A stretch of DNA of 64,000 nucleotides. It comes from Promicromonospora umidemergens (GTDB taxonomy: Bacteria; Actinomycetota; Actinomycetes; Actinomycetales; Cellulomonadaceae). Below are positions 34,557 through 42,268 of the stretch, piece by piece. A program made the position numbers and the translations under genes. The notes beneath the pieces were generated by a model, which was not told where the DNA came from, ran no database searches, and was given only the letters and a program-made list of their open reading frames with translations. The DNA is taken from the NCBI RefSeq assembly GCF_024171995.1, contig NZ_JAMTCT010000004.1, positions 124,001 through 188,000 on the forward strand. Direction: 5' to 3'. Each line of letters opens with the position of its first letter. Positions within the stretch are counted from its first letter, which is position 1.

Positions 34557-35903
34557 TCAGTCGCCCGGCGTCGGCGTGCGGGTTGCCGCACGCCCCGTCC
34601 GGGAGCGCCGTGCGAGGCCCATCGCGAGGTAGAGCAGCAGGCCGAGCAGCAGGAGCACACCGGCACGCAGCCACGTCTGGCCCGACTGCTGGCTCAGCAG
34701 CAGCACACAGCTCGCGGCACCGAGCCACGGCACCACGGTCGCGACCCGGAAGTGCACGTGCTCCACGTGGTCCCGCCGCAGCACGAGCACGGCCACGTTG
34801 GTGCTGATGAACACCAGCAGGAGCAGCAGCACCACCGTCTCCGCGAGCGCCGCGAGGTCACCGGTGAAGACGAGCGCGACGGCGACGAGCGTGGTGGCAA
34901 GGATCGCTGCCCAGGGCGTCCGGCGACGGGGCAGCACGCGGCCGAGCACCGCGGGCAGGAGCCGCTGCTCGGCCATCCCGTAGGCGAGGCGGCTCGACAT
35001 GATCATGGTCAGGAGCGCGCCGTTCGCCACCGCCACCAGGGCGACGAGGGAGAACAGCCGCTCCGGCACGATCCCGGCAGCACCGACCACCTCGAGGAGC
35101 GGGCCGCTGGAACCGGCCAACGTCCGCGGCTCTACGACCGCGACGGCGGCGACGCCCACGGCGACGTAGACGACGCCGGCCGTCAGGAGCGCACCGAACA
35201 GTGCTCGCGGGTAGACGCGCCGTATGTCTCGGACCTCCTCGGCCAGGTTCGCCGACGTCTCGAACCCGACGAACGAGTAGTACGCCAGGATCGCGGCGGA
35301 GAGGACCGCGAGCGCCGGCGTGGTGCCGTCGGCGAACCGCGTCACGCGGCCGAGGTCGCCGTCACCGCGGCCCAGCACGACGACGGCGAGCACTACGACG
35401 ACGACCAGGCCGCTCACCTCGATGATCGTCATGGCGACGTTCGCGCCGAGCGACTCGCGGATGCCCCGGGCGTTGAGCAGGGCGACGGCGAGGAGGAACA
35501 GGACCGCGACGAGACGCTCCGGCGCGTCGACGAAGACGCCGAAGTAGTCGCCGGCGAACGCGAGGGAGAGGCCCGCCGCACTGGTCACGCCGGCGGCGAG
35601 CATGGAGAACCCGACGAGGAAGGAGATCAGGGGACGCCGGAACGCACGCTCGGCGAACACGGCGGCGCCGCCCGCCCGCGGGTACTTGGTGACGAGCTCT
35701 GCGTAGGAGCCCGCGGTGAGCAGGGCGAGACCCAGTGCGACGAGGAGGGGCAGCCAGACCGGGCCGCCCACCTCCCCTGCCATCACCCCCACCAGGGCGT
35801 AGACGCCGGCGCCCAGCACGTCACCGAGGATGAACAGGTACAGCAGCCGCCCGCTCACGGAGCGGGAGAGTCGGGTCTCCGGGTCACCAGGGCTCGCTGT
35901 CAT
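34557..35903 (-). CDS. APC superfamily amino acid permease
   Basis: 448-residue permease with 12 predicted helices. The family start is YLFILGDVLGAGVYALVGVMAGEVGG (helix 1 with the G-A-G unwound motif near residue 20), followed by YAELVTKYPRAGGAAVFAERAF (helix 2 and loop) and the helix 6 segment AYYSFVGFETSANLAEEVRDIRR. The frame extends 75 codons upstream, but ATG at 35903 begins the normal N terminus (MTASPGDPETRLSRSV). The amino acid substrate cannot be assigned. Confidence 0.88.
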   Translation of the reverse strand: MTASPGDPETRLSRSVSGRLLYLFILGDVLGAGVYALVGVMAGEVGGPVWLPLLVALGLALLTAGSYAELVTKYPRAGGAAVFAERAFRRPLISFLVGFSMLAAGVTSAAGLSLAFAGDYFGVFVDAPERLVAVLFLLAVALLNARGIRESLGANVAMTIIEVSGLVVVVVLAVVVLGRGDGDLGRVTRFADGTTPALAVLSAAILAYYSFVGFETSANLAEEVRDIRRVYPRALFGALLTAGVVYVAVGVAAVAVVEPRTLAGSSGPLLEVVGAAGIVPERLFSLVALVAVANGALLTMIMSSRLAYGMAEQRLLPAVLGRVLPRRRTPWAAILATTLVAVALVFTGDLAALAETVVLLLLLVFISTNVAVLVLRRDHVEHVHFRVATVVPWLGAASCVLLLSQQSGQTWLRAGVLLLLGLLLYLAMGLARRSRTGRAATRTPTPGD

Positions 35904-36000
35904 GGTTCGAGGCTGGCACCTCACGCACCGACTCGCAGGGGACCGCGCTCGGCGAAGGCGGCGCAGGGCACCGGCCCTGGCCTGGTCCGGTCTGGCCTGG

Positions 36001-36360
36001 TCAGAGCGCAGGCTCGTAGCAGGTGTATCCGCTACGGAGCACGACGACGGCGTCCCGCTCCGGCATGGTGCCGTCCTGCGGTGCCTGCACCCGGGCGACG
36101 TCCGGCCAGTGCACGAGGAACGTTCCACGGTGCCGCCACCGCAGGAGCGGGGCGATCGGCCACGGGTGCCGCACGCTCGACCGCTCGAAGCCCATGAACG
36201 ACGTCCGGGTGCGCGGGGACACCACCAGCCCGTGCAGGCGCGCGCGGGCGAGGTGCGTGTCGGGGGTCCCGTCCAGCACGAACCGCAGGTCGACCACCCA
36301 GCCGAGGTGCGCCCCCGCGGCGTCGTGCACAGGGACGTCGAGCAGGTCCGAGGCGATCAC
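36001..36360 (-). CDS. PRC-barrel-like protein, short
   Basis: 119 residues, with ASDLLDVPVHDAAGAHLGWVVDLRFVLDG at the N terminus, the usual beta-strand pattern of a PRC-barrel (ligand/RNA-binding or photosynthetic reaction centre H fold). No membrane helix. The GTG start follows GAGGAG. It is the last gene of the lipoprotein/NRAMP-like/PRC operon, 25 bp from the stop of the preceding PRC gene; that gap is filled by a 15-bp duplication. PRC assignment is by pattern and moderately sure. Confidence 0.65.
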   Translation of the reverse strand: MIASDLLDVPVHDAAGAHLGWVVDLRFVLDGTPDTHLARARLHGLVVSPRTRTSFMGFERSSVRHPWPIAPLLRWRHRGTFLVHWPDVARVQAPQDGTMPERDAVVVLRSGYTCYEPAL

Positions 36361-36369
36361 CGTGGTCTC

Positions 36370-36399
36370 CTCATCCTGAGTCCTCTCATCCTGAGTCCT
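36370..36399. repeat. 15-bp tandem duplication spanning a stop codon
   Basis: CTCATCCTGAGTCCT occurs twice in tandem. On the minus strand it reads GAG GAC TCA GGA TGA twice, so the duplicated unit contains the stop codon of the larger PRC gene and also moves an extra GAGGA in front of the following gene. Confidence 0.9.
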
Positions 36400-36916
36400 C
36401 CGGATCGTGGTTGCCGCCGGGGATGCGGCCGATGATGTGGTTGCGCACCCAGCGCTCGAGCCAGGTCGCGTCGAAGCGCGACCCGCTGACGCCCAGGTGC
36501 ACCGCCGAGCTGATGTCCGTCACGTGCGACCACGGCAGCCGGTGCCACCGGGACACGGGCGGGCGGCCGCCGAACACCCGTGTGCCGAGGACGGGCCCGG
36601 TGAGCAGCGCGGTGATGACGACGGGGACGCTGCCGTCGACCGGCAGGTTCTCGCCGGAGCCGGGGCCCTGGGCCGCTCCAGGGTTCCGGGCAGGTCCAGG
36701 GTTCCGGGCGGGTCCAGGGTTCCGGGCGGGTTCCTGGTCCGGGCGGGGACCGGCGACCACGTCAAGCTCGAGGTCGTCGAGCGTGCACACCGGCACGCCC
36801 TCGACGTCGAGCACCTGGCGGTCCAGGAGGTGCAGCCGCGCGTCCAGGACCCGCCCGGGCTGCGGCGGCTCAGGGATGCAGGCCGCGTCGCGCGGGCCGG
36901 TCCGGGAGCGCCTCAT
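36386..36916 (-). CDS. PRC-barrel domain protein with RNPGPA repeats
   Basis: 176 residues. The N-terminal region has the strand pattern HLLDRQVLDVEGVPVCTLDDLELDVV (about residues 29-54), typical of the PRC-barrel proteins encoded near Mg/Mn transporters in actinobacteria. A linker follows with three copies of R-N-P-G-P-A from an 18-bp tandem repeat, then VVITALLTGPVLGTRVFGG and RWHRLPWSHVTDISSAVHL. The start overlaps the NRAMP-like stop (ATGA). Probably a cytoplasmic accessory or regulator of the transporter, by context only. Confidence 0.7.
   Translation of the reverse strand: MRRSRTGPRDAACIPEPPQPGRVLDARLHLLDRQVLDVEGVPVCTLDDLELDVVAGPRPDQEPARNPGPARNPGPARNPGAAQGPGSGENLPVDGSVPVVITALLTGPVLGTRVFGGRPPVSRWHRLPWSHVTDISSAVHLGVSGSRFDATWLERWVRNHIIGRIPGGNHDPEDSG
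36678..36731. repeat. 18-bp tandem repeat, three copies
   Basis: Unit CCAGGGTTCCGGGCRGGT repeated three times, in frame, giving the RNPGPA repeats in the linker of the PRC protein. Confidence 0.9.
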
Positions 36917-38142
36917 CCGCCCGCCTCCGTCACGATCATCAGGGGGATCGCCGAGACCGCTGCCACCACGAGGATGACCAGGTACACCGTGCCGAGCACG
37001 TTCATGAACCGCCCGTTGACGTGCTCGCCCATGTACTCGGGATCGTTGGCGACGACGAGGATCGGCAGGTAGGTCAGTGGCAGCGCGACGGCCGAGAAGA
37101 CCACCGAGTACTCGGTGACGGCGACCGGGTCCACGTTGGTCATCAGGACGCCGACCGCGACGACGAGCGCCAGGATCATCGCCAGGTGGAACCGGGGGGC
37201 CCGCGCGGGGCGGCGGAACTTGCCCCACGACCAGCCGAGGTACTGCGAGATCGTGTACCCGGTCGACAGCGCGGTCTCCAGCGCGGCACCGAACGTCGCC
37301 GCCACCATCCCGACGATCACCACGGCGACGAGCAGCGTGCCGCCTGCTTCGGCGGCCGGCAGGGTGAGCTGGGACATCGAGTCGACCTGGATGCCCGCTG
37401 GCAGCAGGACGATGGCAGCGCACGCCGCGATGGAGATCGACAGGAGCCCGCCGAGCGGGAAGCCCACCAGCACGTTCAGGCGGGACGTCGCGAGGTCCTT
37501 CACGGTCCACGAGTCCTCGACGCCGCCGGACGAGAAGAAGAAGACCTCGTACGGCGTCATGGCCGCGCCGAACAGGGCGACCGCGAAGTACCAGTACACG
37601 GCCGCGCTCTCCTGTACGGGAACGTTCGGGACCAGCTGCGAGCCGAGCTCGCCCCAGTCGGGGCCGAGCAGGAACACCGCTACCGCGAACCCGACCAGCG
37701 CCAGGCCCATCAGGCCCGTGACGTTCTCCATGAGGTTGAACTTCACGCGCCACAGGACGAGCCACACCGCCAGCACCGCCACCGGGACCCAGAGCCGGTG
37801 GTCGACGCTGCTCGCGAGCTGCAGCGCGAGGGCGATGCCGCCCACCTCGGCGATGAGGGTCAGCACCGTGACGGCGAGGCTGGCCACCAGGTTCAGCCCT
37901 GCGGTCGTCGGCCCGAGCCGTTCCCGGATGATCTCGAACGTCGCCCGGCCGGACACGGCGGCGACCTTGCCGGACATGTGCGCGAAGACGCAGATGCCCA
38001 CGACGCCCACCAGCACGACCCACGCCAGCGACAGCCCGAACCGCGAGCCCACGACGGCATTGGTGACCAGGTCCCCGGCGTCGAGGAATCCACCGATCGC
38101 GGTGAGCACGCCGAGAGCCACGGTCAGCAGGCGGCTCTTCAT
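36913..38142 (-). CDS. NRAMP-related divalent cation transporter with altered binding motifs
   Basis: 409-residue, roughly 11-helix transporter of the SLC11/NRAMP superfamily. Helix 1 carries DAGD (residues 21-24) where classical Mn/Fe transporters have DPGN, and helix 6 has AAMTPYEVFF near 194 where they have MPH. This [S/T]PY-type replacement resembles the NRAMP-related Mg transporter group, so Mg rather than Mn transport is possible; that is inference. The start is ATG at 38142 (ATGA with the lipoprotein stop), chosen over an upstream in-frame GTG because coupling is exact. The PRC-barrel genes follow in the same operon. Confidence 0.82.
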   Translation of the reverse strand: MKSRLLTVALGVLTAIGGFLDAGDLVTNAVVGSRFGLSLAWVVLVGVVGICVFAHMSGKVAAVSGRATFEIIRERLGPTTAGLNLVASLAVTVLTLIAEVGGIALALQLASSVDHRLWVPVAVLAVWLVLWRVKFNLMENVTGLMGLALVGFAVAVFLLGPDWGELGSQLVPNVPVQESAAVYWYFAVALFGAAMTPYEVFFFSSGGVEDSWTVKDLATSRLNVLVGFPLGGLLSISIAACAAIVLLPAGIQVDSMSQLTLPAAEAGGTLLVAVVIVGMVAATFGAALETALSTGYTISQYLGWSWGKFRRPARAPRFHLAMILALVVAVGVLMTNVDPVAVTEYSVVFSAVALPLTYLPILVVANDPEYMGEHVNGRFMNVLGTVYLVILVVAAVSAIPLMIVTEAGG

Positions 38143-38645
38143 GGCGCCGTCCGCGCCCACTGGACGTGCCGCACCGCACCGCTCGCGTCGTCGAGCGCGG
38201 TGGCGGCGTCGTCGAGGGCGCGCAGCACCTCGTCGGCCGACGAGGACGACGGCCGGCCCAGCCAGGTGCGGGCCGCCGTGACCGGACCGACGGCCCCCGA
38301 GGCGGCGTCGAGCGCGTCGTCCCGCACCTGCTCGGCGTCGGCGGTGGAGAGCACGACCGTCCCGATCCCGTGCACCGCCCCTGTCGCGGTCTCGGCGGCG
38401 TCCCCCACCACCACGTCAGCGGTCACGTCGGGGAGCCGTCCGGCGGCACTGCCCCGCACGGCGAGCTCTGCCGACGCGACCGCCGAGCTCGAGTCGTCGA
38501 GGTGGTCGGAGACGCTGCCGAGCACGTTCGCGTCGTCGGTCCGGGTGGCTGCGGGCCCGCACCCGGCCAGCACGCCGACCAGCGCCAGGACCAGCGCCGT
38601 CGCGCCCCACCGGCGAGCCGGCGGGAGGTCAGGGCGGTTGGTCAC
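38139..38645 (-). CDS. Putative lipoprotein, first gene of the NRAMP-like operon
   Basis: 168 residues with a clear lipoprotein signal: basic start (MTNRPDLPPARR), hydrophobic core ALVLALVGVLAGC, and lipobox LAGC with Cys near residue 30. The mature part is a helical, Ala/Asp/Ser-rich domain with no recognised family. The GTG at 38645 is the first start giving a normal signal peptide. It overlaps the transporter gene by ATGA. Position suggests a surface-exposed partner of the transporter, possibly cation capture or envelope anchoring; this is not shown. Confidence 0.75.
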   Translation of the reverse strand: MTNRPDLPPARRWGATALVLALVGVLAGCGPAATRTDDANVLGSVSDHLDDSSSAVASAELAVRGSAAGRLPDVTADVVVGDAAETATGAVHGIGTVVLSTADAEQVRDDALDAASGAVGPVTAARTWLGRPSSSSADEVLRALDDAATALDDASGAVRHVQWARTAP

Positions 38646-38742
38646 GCTCGAAATACTCGCGTGGATCGACGGCTCTCGCACGCCGGGTCTCTCCACCGCC
38701 AGGATCGCGGGGAACCGAGGGGCGAGCGGCGACCACCCTGCC

Positions 38743-38748
38743 TATCGT
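38743..38748 (+). promoter_or_regulatory. Likely -10 of the LLM oxidoreductase (TATCGT)
   Basis: TANNNT hexamer 28 nt before the start; unlike the leaderless genes, a strong RBS (GGAAGGAG) lies between it and the ATG. Confidence 0.45.
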
Positions 38749-38776
38749 CGTGAGGAAGACGCAGGAAGGAGCCCTC

Positions 38777-39739
38777 ATGCGTATCGGGTACACCCTCATG
38801 ACCGAGCAGAGCGGGCCGCGCGAGCTGCTGCAGTACGCCGTGGCCGCCGAGGCGGCCGGCTTCGACTTCGAGGTGTCGAGCGACCACTACTCCCCCTGGC
38901 TGGCCGAGCAGGGGCACGCGCCGAACGCGTGGGTGCTCCTTGGAGCGGTCGCCCAGGCGACGGAGCGGGTCGAGCTGATGACCTTCGTGACCTGTCCGAC
39001 GATGCGGTACCACCCGGCAGTGGTGGCCCAGCAGGCGGCGACCCTCCAGCTGCTGGCCGGCGGCCGCTTCATCCTCGGGCTCGGCGCCGGCGAGAATCTC
39101 AACGAGCACGTGATCGGCGACGGCTGGCCCAGCATCGCCGTGCGGCACGACCTGCTCGAGGAGGCCACCCACATCATCCGGGAGCTCCTCACGGGCGAGC
39201 TCGTCACGTGGGAGGGTCAGCACTTCCGCGTCGACTCGGCACGGCTCTGGGACGTGCCGGACGCCGGGGTCCAGCTCGGCATCGCCGTCTCCGGCGAGCA
39301 CGGGGTCAAGCGGTTCGCGCCGCTCGGCGACCACCTGGTCCAGGCCACGCCCGACGCGGAGGTCGTCAAGGACTGGAACGACAAGCATCCGGGCGGCTCG
39401 CGCGCGATCGGGCAGCTGCCGGTGTGCTGGGACCCGGACGAGCAGAAGGCGATCGAGCGCGCCCACGCCGAGTTTCGCTGGTTCGGCGGCGGGTGGTCCG
39501 TGAACGCCGACCTGCCGACGCCCGCCGGGTTCACGGGAGCCACGCAGTTCGTGCGACCGGAGGACGTGGCGTCGTCGATCGCCTGCGGACCGGACCTGGA
39601 CAAGCTGGCCGAGAGCGCCCGGCCGTTCCTGGACGCCGGCTTCACCGACCTCTCGGTCGTGCAGGTGGGCGACCACAACCAGGACCGCTTCCTCGCCGAG
39701 GCGGCGGAACCGCTGCTCGAGCGGCTGCGGGCGCTCTAG
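38777..39739 (+). CDS. F420-dependent LLM-class oxidoreductase (G6PD-like)
   Basis: 320-residue TIM-barrel flavin/F420 enzyme. EVSSDHYSPWLAEQGHAPNAWVLLGA near residue 36 and LGLGAGENLNEHVIG near 100 match the F420-dependent glucose-6-phosphate dehydrogenase-like branch of the LLM family; the substrate is not assured. ATG at 38777 has GGAAGGAG at ideal spacing. It is convergent with the DUF385-type gene, another probable deazaflavin user, which hints that this organism makes F420. Confidence 0.87.
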   Translation: MRIGYTLMTEQSGPRELLQYAVAAEAAGFDFEVSSDHYSPWLAEQGHAPNAWVLLGAVAQATERVELMTFVTCPTMRYHPAVVAQQAATLQLLAGGRFILGLGAGENLNEHVIGDGWPSIAVRHDLLEEATHIIRELLTGELVTWEGQHFRVDSARLWDVPDAGVQLGIAVSGEHGVKRFAPLGDHLVQATPDAEVVKDWNDKHPGGSRAIGQLPVCWDPDEQKAIERAHAEFRWFGGGWSVNADLPTPAGFTGATQFVRPEDVASSIACGPDLDKLAESARPFLDAGFTDLSVVQVGDHNQDRFLAEAAEPLLERLRAL

Positions 39740-39807
39740 GGCACCCGCCGGCGACCACGGTAGCTGCCGATCGCACGCGAGCGGGTCCGCCCGGCGGTGC
39801 GGGTGCC
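39740..39807. terminator. Long-loop inverted repeat between convergent genes
   Basis: GGCACCCGC at 39740-39748 pairs with GCGGGTGCC at 39799-39807. The arms begin directly after one stop codon and end just before the other; the 50-nt loop makes this a weak call. Confidence 0.4.
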
Positions 39808-39809
39808 GG

Positions 39810-40223
39810 TCAGTCCAGGAACGTCACCTCGACCAGCCGGCTCCGGCCCACCCAGTCCTCCAGGTCCACCGGCTGGGCCAGGTGCCCCGGGTTGGCGGGC
39901 TGGTTCAGGTCGGCGACGATCTCGGACAGCACCGCGCGCCGCTCCGGCTCGTCGGTGACCGGCCGCGCCGTGGCATGCAGGTCCACCCGCACGCCGTGCT
40001 TGAGGTGGAAGGTGAAGGCGGGCTCGGCCACCAGGTTGACGTACCAGCTCGGCCGGTCGACCGTGCCGCTGCACAGGTAGGTGCGTCCGGCCACGTGGTA
40101 GAAGAAGATCTCGATCCGGCGGGGCAGGCCGGTGCGCCGGCCCGTCGTGGTGATGTCGATGATCCGCTGCCGGGTCGAGGCGGCCGGGGTGATCTCGACG
40201 GCTCGTCGCGCGGCGTCGTCCAT
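39810..40223 (-). CDS. Deazaflavin-dependent reductase-like protein (DUF385/DDN family)
   Basis: 137 residues with the split-barrel pattern ITTTGRRTGLPRRIEIFFYHVAGRTYLCSG near 25-55 and SWYVNLVAEPAFTFHLKHGV near 62-82, as in the F420H2-dependent nitroreductase/quinone reductase family. The first ATG overlaps the upstream SDR stop by one base (TGATG), so the two are coupled. It probably acts with the SDR on the same or related substrates; which ones is unknown. Confidence 0.8.
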   Translation of the reverse strand: MDDAARRAVEITPAASTRQRIIDITTTGRRTGLPRRIEIFFYHVAGRTYLCSGTVDRPSWYVNLVAEPAFTFHLKHGVRVDLHATARPVTDEPERRAVLSEIVADLNQPANPGHLAQPVDLEDWVGRSRLVEVTFLD

Positions 40224-41026
40224 CACGCGGCCTCGGTCGCGGCCTCGTTCGCGGTCTCGTAGCGCAGGGCCGGCCCGAGCAGCAGGCCGCCGTCGAGCAC
40301 GAACTCCGAGCCCGTGGCGAATGCGGCATCCGCCGAGGTCAGGAAGAGCACGAGCCGCGAGAGCTCGGCCGGCTCCCCCAGCCGCGGCACGGCGAACGGC
40401 TCGGGCGAGTAGAGGTCCGCGATGGGACGCTCGCCCTCGGCGGTCGGCGAGTTGATCAGCGGCGTGGAGACGACGCCGGGGTGCACCGAGTTGACCCGGA
40501 TCCCGTCGCGGCCCAGCTCCAGCGCGGCCGACCGGGTCAGGCCGCGCACCGCCCACTTGCTGGCCGTGTAGGCCGCGTAGTACGCCGTGCCGACGTTGCC
40601 CATGGTCGAGGAGATGTTGACGACGGCGCCCCCGCCGCCGCGCCGCATGGACGGCGTCACCGCGCGGATGCCCAGGAACTGGCCGGTCACGTTGACGTCC
40701 AGCGTGCGCCGGAACGCCTCGGCGTCCAGGTGCTCGATCGGCGCCGCCGGCTGCTGCATCCCCGCGTTGTTCACCAGCACGGAGACGGGACCGAACCGCT
40801 CCTCGGTGGTCGCGACGGCAGCCGCCCACTGCGCCTCGCTGGTGATGTCCAGCGCCACGTGCACGGCCCGGTCCCCCAGCTCGGCGGCGAGGGCCGCGCC
40901 CCGTTCGGTATCGCGGTCGGCGATCACCACGTTGGCGCCCTCCGCGTGGTAGGCGCGCACGTGGCTGACGCCCATGCCGCCCCCGGCGCCGGTGACGATG
41001 ACTGTCTTGTTCTCGAATCGCTGCAC
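40223..41026 (-). CDS. Short-chain dehydrogenase/reductase, TetR-controlled
   Basis: 267 residues, classical SDR: TGAGGGMG (residue 12 on), DI near 61, NNAG near 86, catalytic Ser in NISSTMG, Tyr-x3-Lys in YAAYTASKWA, and the C-terminal GSEFVLDGGLLLG. The DRD after the second strand suggests NAD preference. GTG start with AAGGA upstream. It is divergent from a TetR gene with two copies of an operator between them, and is coupled to the deazaflavin-type reductase. Confidence 0.9.
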   Translation of the reverse strand: MQRFENKTVIVTGAGGGMGVSHVRAYHAEGANVVIADRDTERGAALAAELGDRAVHVALDITSEAQWAAAVATTEERFGPVSVLVNNAGMQQPAAPIEHLDAEAFRRTLDVNVTGQFLGIRAVTPSMRRGGGGAVVNISSTMGNVGTAYYAAYTASKWAVRGLTRSAALELGRDGIRVNSVHPGVVSTPLINSPTAEGERPIADLYSPEPFAVPRLGEPAELSRLVLFLTSADAAFATGSEFVLDGGLLLGPALRYETANEAATEAA

Positions 41027-41043
41027 GAGCCGGTCCTTAGCTA

Positions 41044-41067
41044 GTTATGAGTCGAGTGGCTTACCTC
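41044..41067. promoter_or_regulatory. TetR operator, imperfect copy
   Basis: 24-bp sequence that, reversed, matches the perfect palindrome at 41092-41115 at most positions (GAGGTNAG, CGACTCA). It overlaps the predicted SDR promoter. Confidence 0.6.
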
Positions 41068-41091
41068 TTGGTCAGAGTAGGCGCGGCCGTA

Positions 41092-41115
41092 GAGGTGAGT
41101 CAAGCGACTCACCTC
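41092..41115. promoter_or_regulatory. TetR operator, perfect palindrome
   Basis: GAGGTGAGTC-AAGC-GACTCACCTC, a 10-4-10 palindrome. The likely -10 of the tetR gene (TAGCCT, 41117-41122) lies one base away, so binding would block it. Confidence 0.8.
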
Positions 41116-41138
41116 ATAGCCTGAGGCATGATGGGCCC

Positions 41139-41762
41139 ATGGCGACCGGCACCGGGACGTACCACCAGCAGCTCGCGGAGCAGAAGCGCGCGGCGATCAT
41201 CGCCGCCGCCACCAGCCTGTTCCTGGACAACGGCTACGCAGGCACGTCGCTGGCCCGGGTGGCCGAGGCCGCGGAGGTGTCCAAGGCCACGCTGTTCAAG
41301 CAGTTCCCCACCAAGGCCCAGCTGTTCGAGTCGATGGTCAAGGAGCACTGGAACCCGGACGGCGACGAGCGCCCCGAGCCGGCGTCCGGCGACCTCGGCA
41401 GCGGGCTGGCCGAGTACGGGCGCAGGTACGCCGCCCTGATGTCCCGGCCCGAGATGGTCGGCCTGTACCGCATCGTCATCGCCGAGATGCCGCGCTTCCC
41501 GGGGCTCGCCGAGACCCACTTCGACGTCGGCAAGATGCCGTTCTTCGACTCGGTGCGGCGGTATCTCGCCACCGAGCACGACGCAGGGGCCGCGCGCATC
41601 GAGGACCCCGTGGCCGCCACCACCCAGTTCATGGGGATGATCTCGAACTTCACGTTCTGGCCCCGCCTGACCGTCGTCGGCTGGAACCCCACCGACGCCG
41701 AGACGGCCCGCGCCGTCGACGACGCGGTCGCCACGATGGTCGCGCGCTACGGCGCCCGGTAG
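41139..41762 (+). CDS. TetR/AcrR family transcriptional regulator
   Basis: 207 residues. HTH at about residues 17-63 (IIAAATSLFLDNGYAGTSLARVAEAAEVSKATLFKQFPTKAQLFE), with a helical C-terminal domain (TetR_C type, ending FWPRLTVVGWNPT). ATG at 41139 is chosen because it matches the family N terminus; TAGCCT 16 nt upstream is the probable -10. It is divergent from the SDR, with two operators in the shared promoter, so it is the likely repressor of both. The last 16 bp overlap the convergent TPR membrane gene. Confidence 0.9.
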   Translation: MATGTGTYHQQLAEQKRAAIIAAATSLFLDNGYAGTSLARVAEAAEVSKATLFKQFPTKAQLFESMVKEHWNPDGDERPEPASGDLGSGLAEYGRRYAALMSRPEMVGLYRIVIAEMPRFPGLAETHFDVGKMPFFDSVRRYLATEHDAGAARIEDPVAATTQFMGMISNFTFWPRLTVVGWNPTDAETARAVDDAVATMVARYGAR

Positions 41763-42268
41763 AGTCCCGCCGCCTTGCGCAGCGACTCACGGGCCCGACG
41801 GCGGTCGCCCGACCCGTCGTACGCGAACGCCAGGTGGTACCAGGCTCGCCAGTCCTCCGGCGCGGCCTCGACGGCGGCCCGGCGCGGCTCGAACGCCTCG
41901 TCCGCGGCTGACCGGTCGATGCGCCCGCCGGGCGAGCGCGGCAGGTCGTCCACGGGAAGGTTCCCCTCGGCGAACAGCGTGTCGGCCATGGTCTGCACCG
42001 TCGCCGCGAGCCGGTACTCGCGCACGATCAGCCCGATGACCAGGAGCGGGATGATCAGCACGCCCAGGCCGATGCCGATCAGCACCGGCTCGCCCGTGCG
42101 GATCATCGCGATGCCGCGTCCGGCGATCTGCCACACGTACAGCACGAGCAGCGCCGTCACGGCCAGCGTGCCCAGCAGGCCCTTTGGCACCTTTCGGCCC
42201 GACGCCGGCGGCTTGCGGGGACTCTGGCTCGGGCGGTCGGTCTGGTCGCCGGTCGGGGAACCGCTCAC
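41747..42268 (-). CDS. Two-helix membrane protein with a C-terminal TPR-like region
   Basis: 173 residues: basic Pro-rich head, two hydrophobic helices (about 31-50 and 62-84), then a soluble tail with AWYHLAFAYDGSGDRRRARESLRKAAGLYR, one TPR-like unit. A gene of this kind follows dapB in related actinobacteria. GTG start overlaps the dapB stop (GTGA). Function unknown. Confidence 0.75.
   Translation of the reverse strand: MSGSPTGDQTDRPSQSPRKPPASGRKVPKGLLGTLAVTALLVLYVWQIAGRGIAMIRTGEPVLIGIGLGVLIIPLLVIGLIVREYRLAATVQTMADTLFAEGNLPVDDLPRSPGGRIDRSAADEAFEPRRAAVEAAPEDWRAWYHLAFAYDGSGDRRRARESLRKAAGLYRAP

Noticed and set aside
38143-38160. Upstream in-frame start of the NRAMP-like gene (GADGA extension)
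   Set aside because: The ATGA overlap with the lipoprotein stop at 38139-38142 fits the internal ATG exactly.
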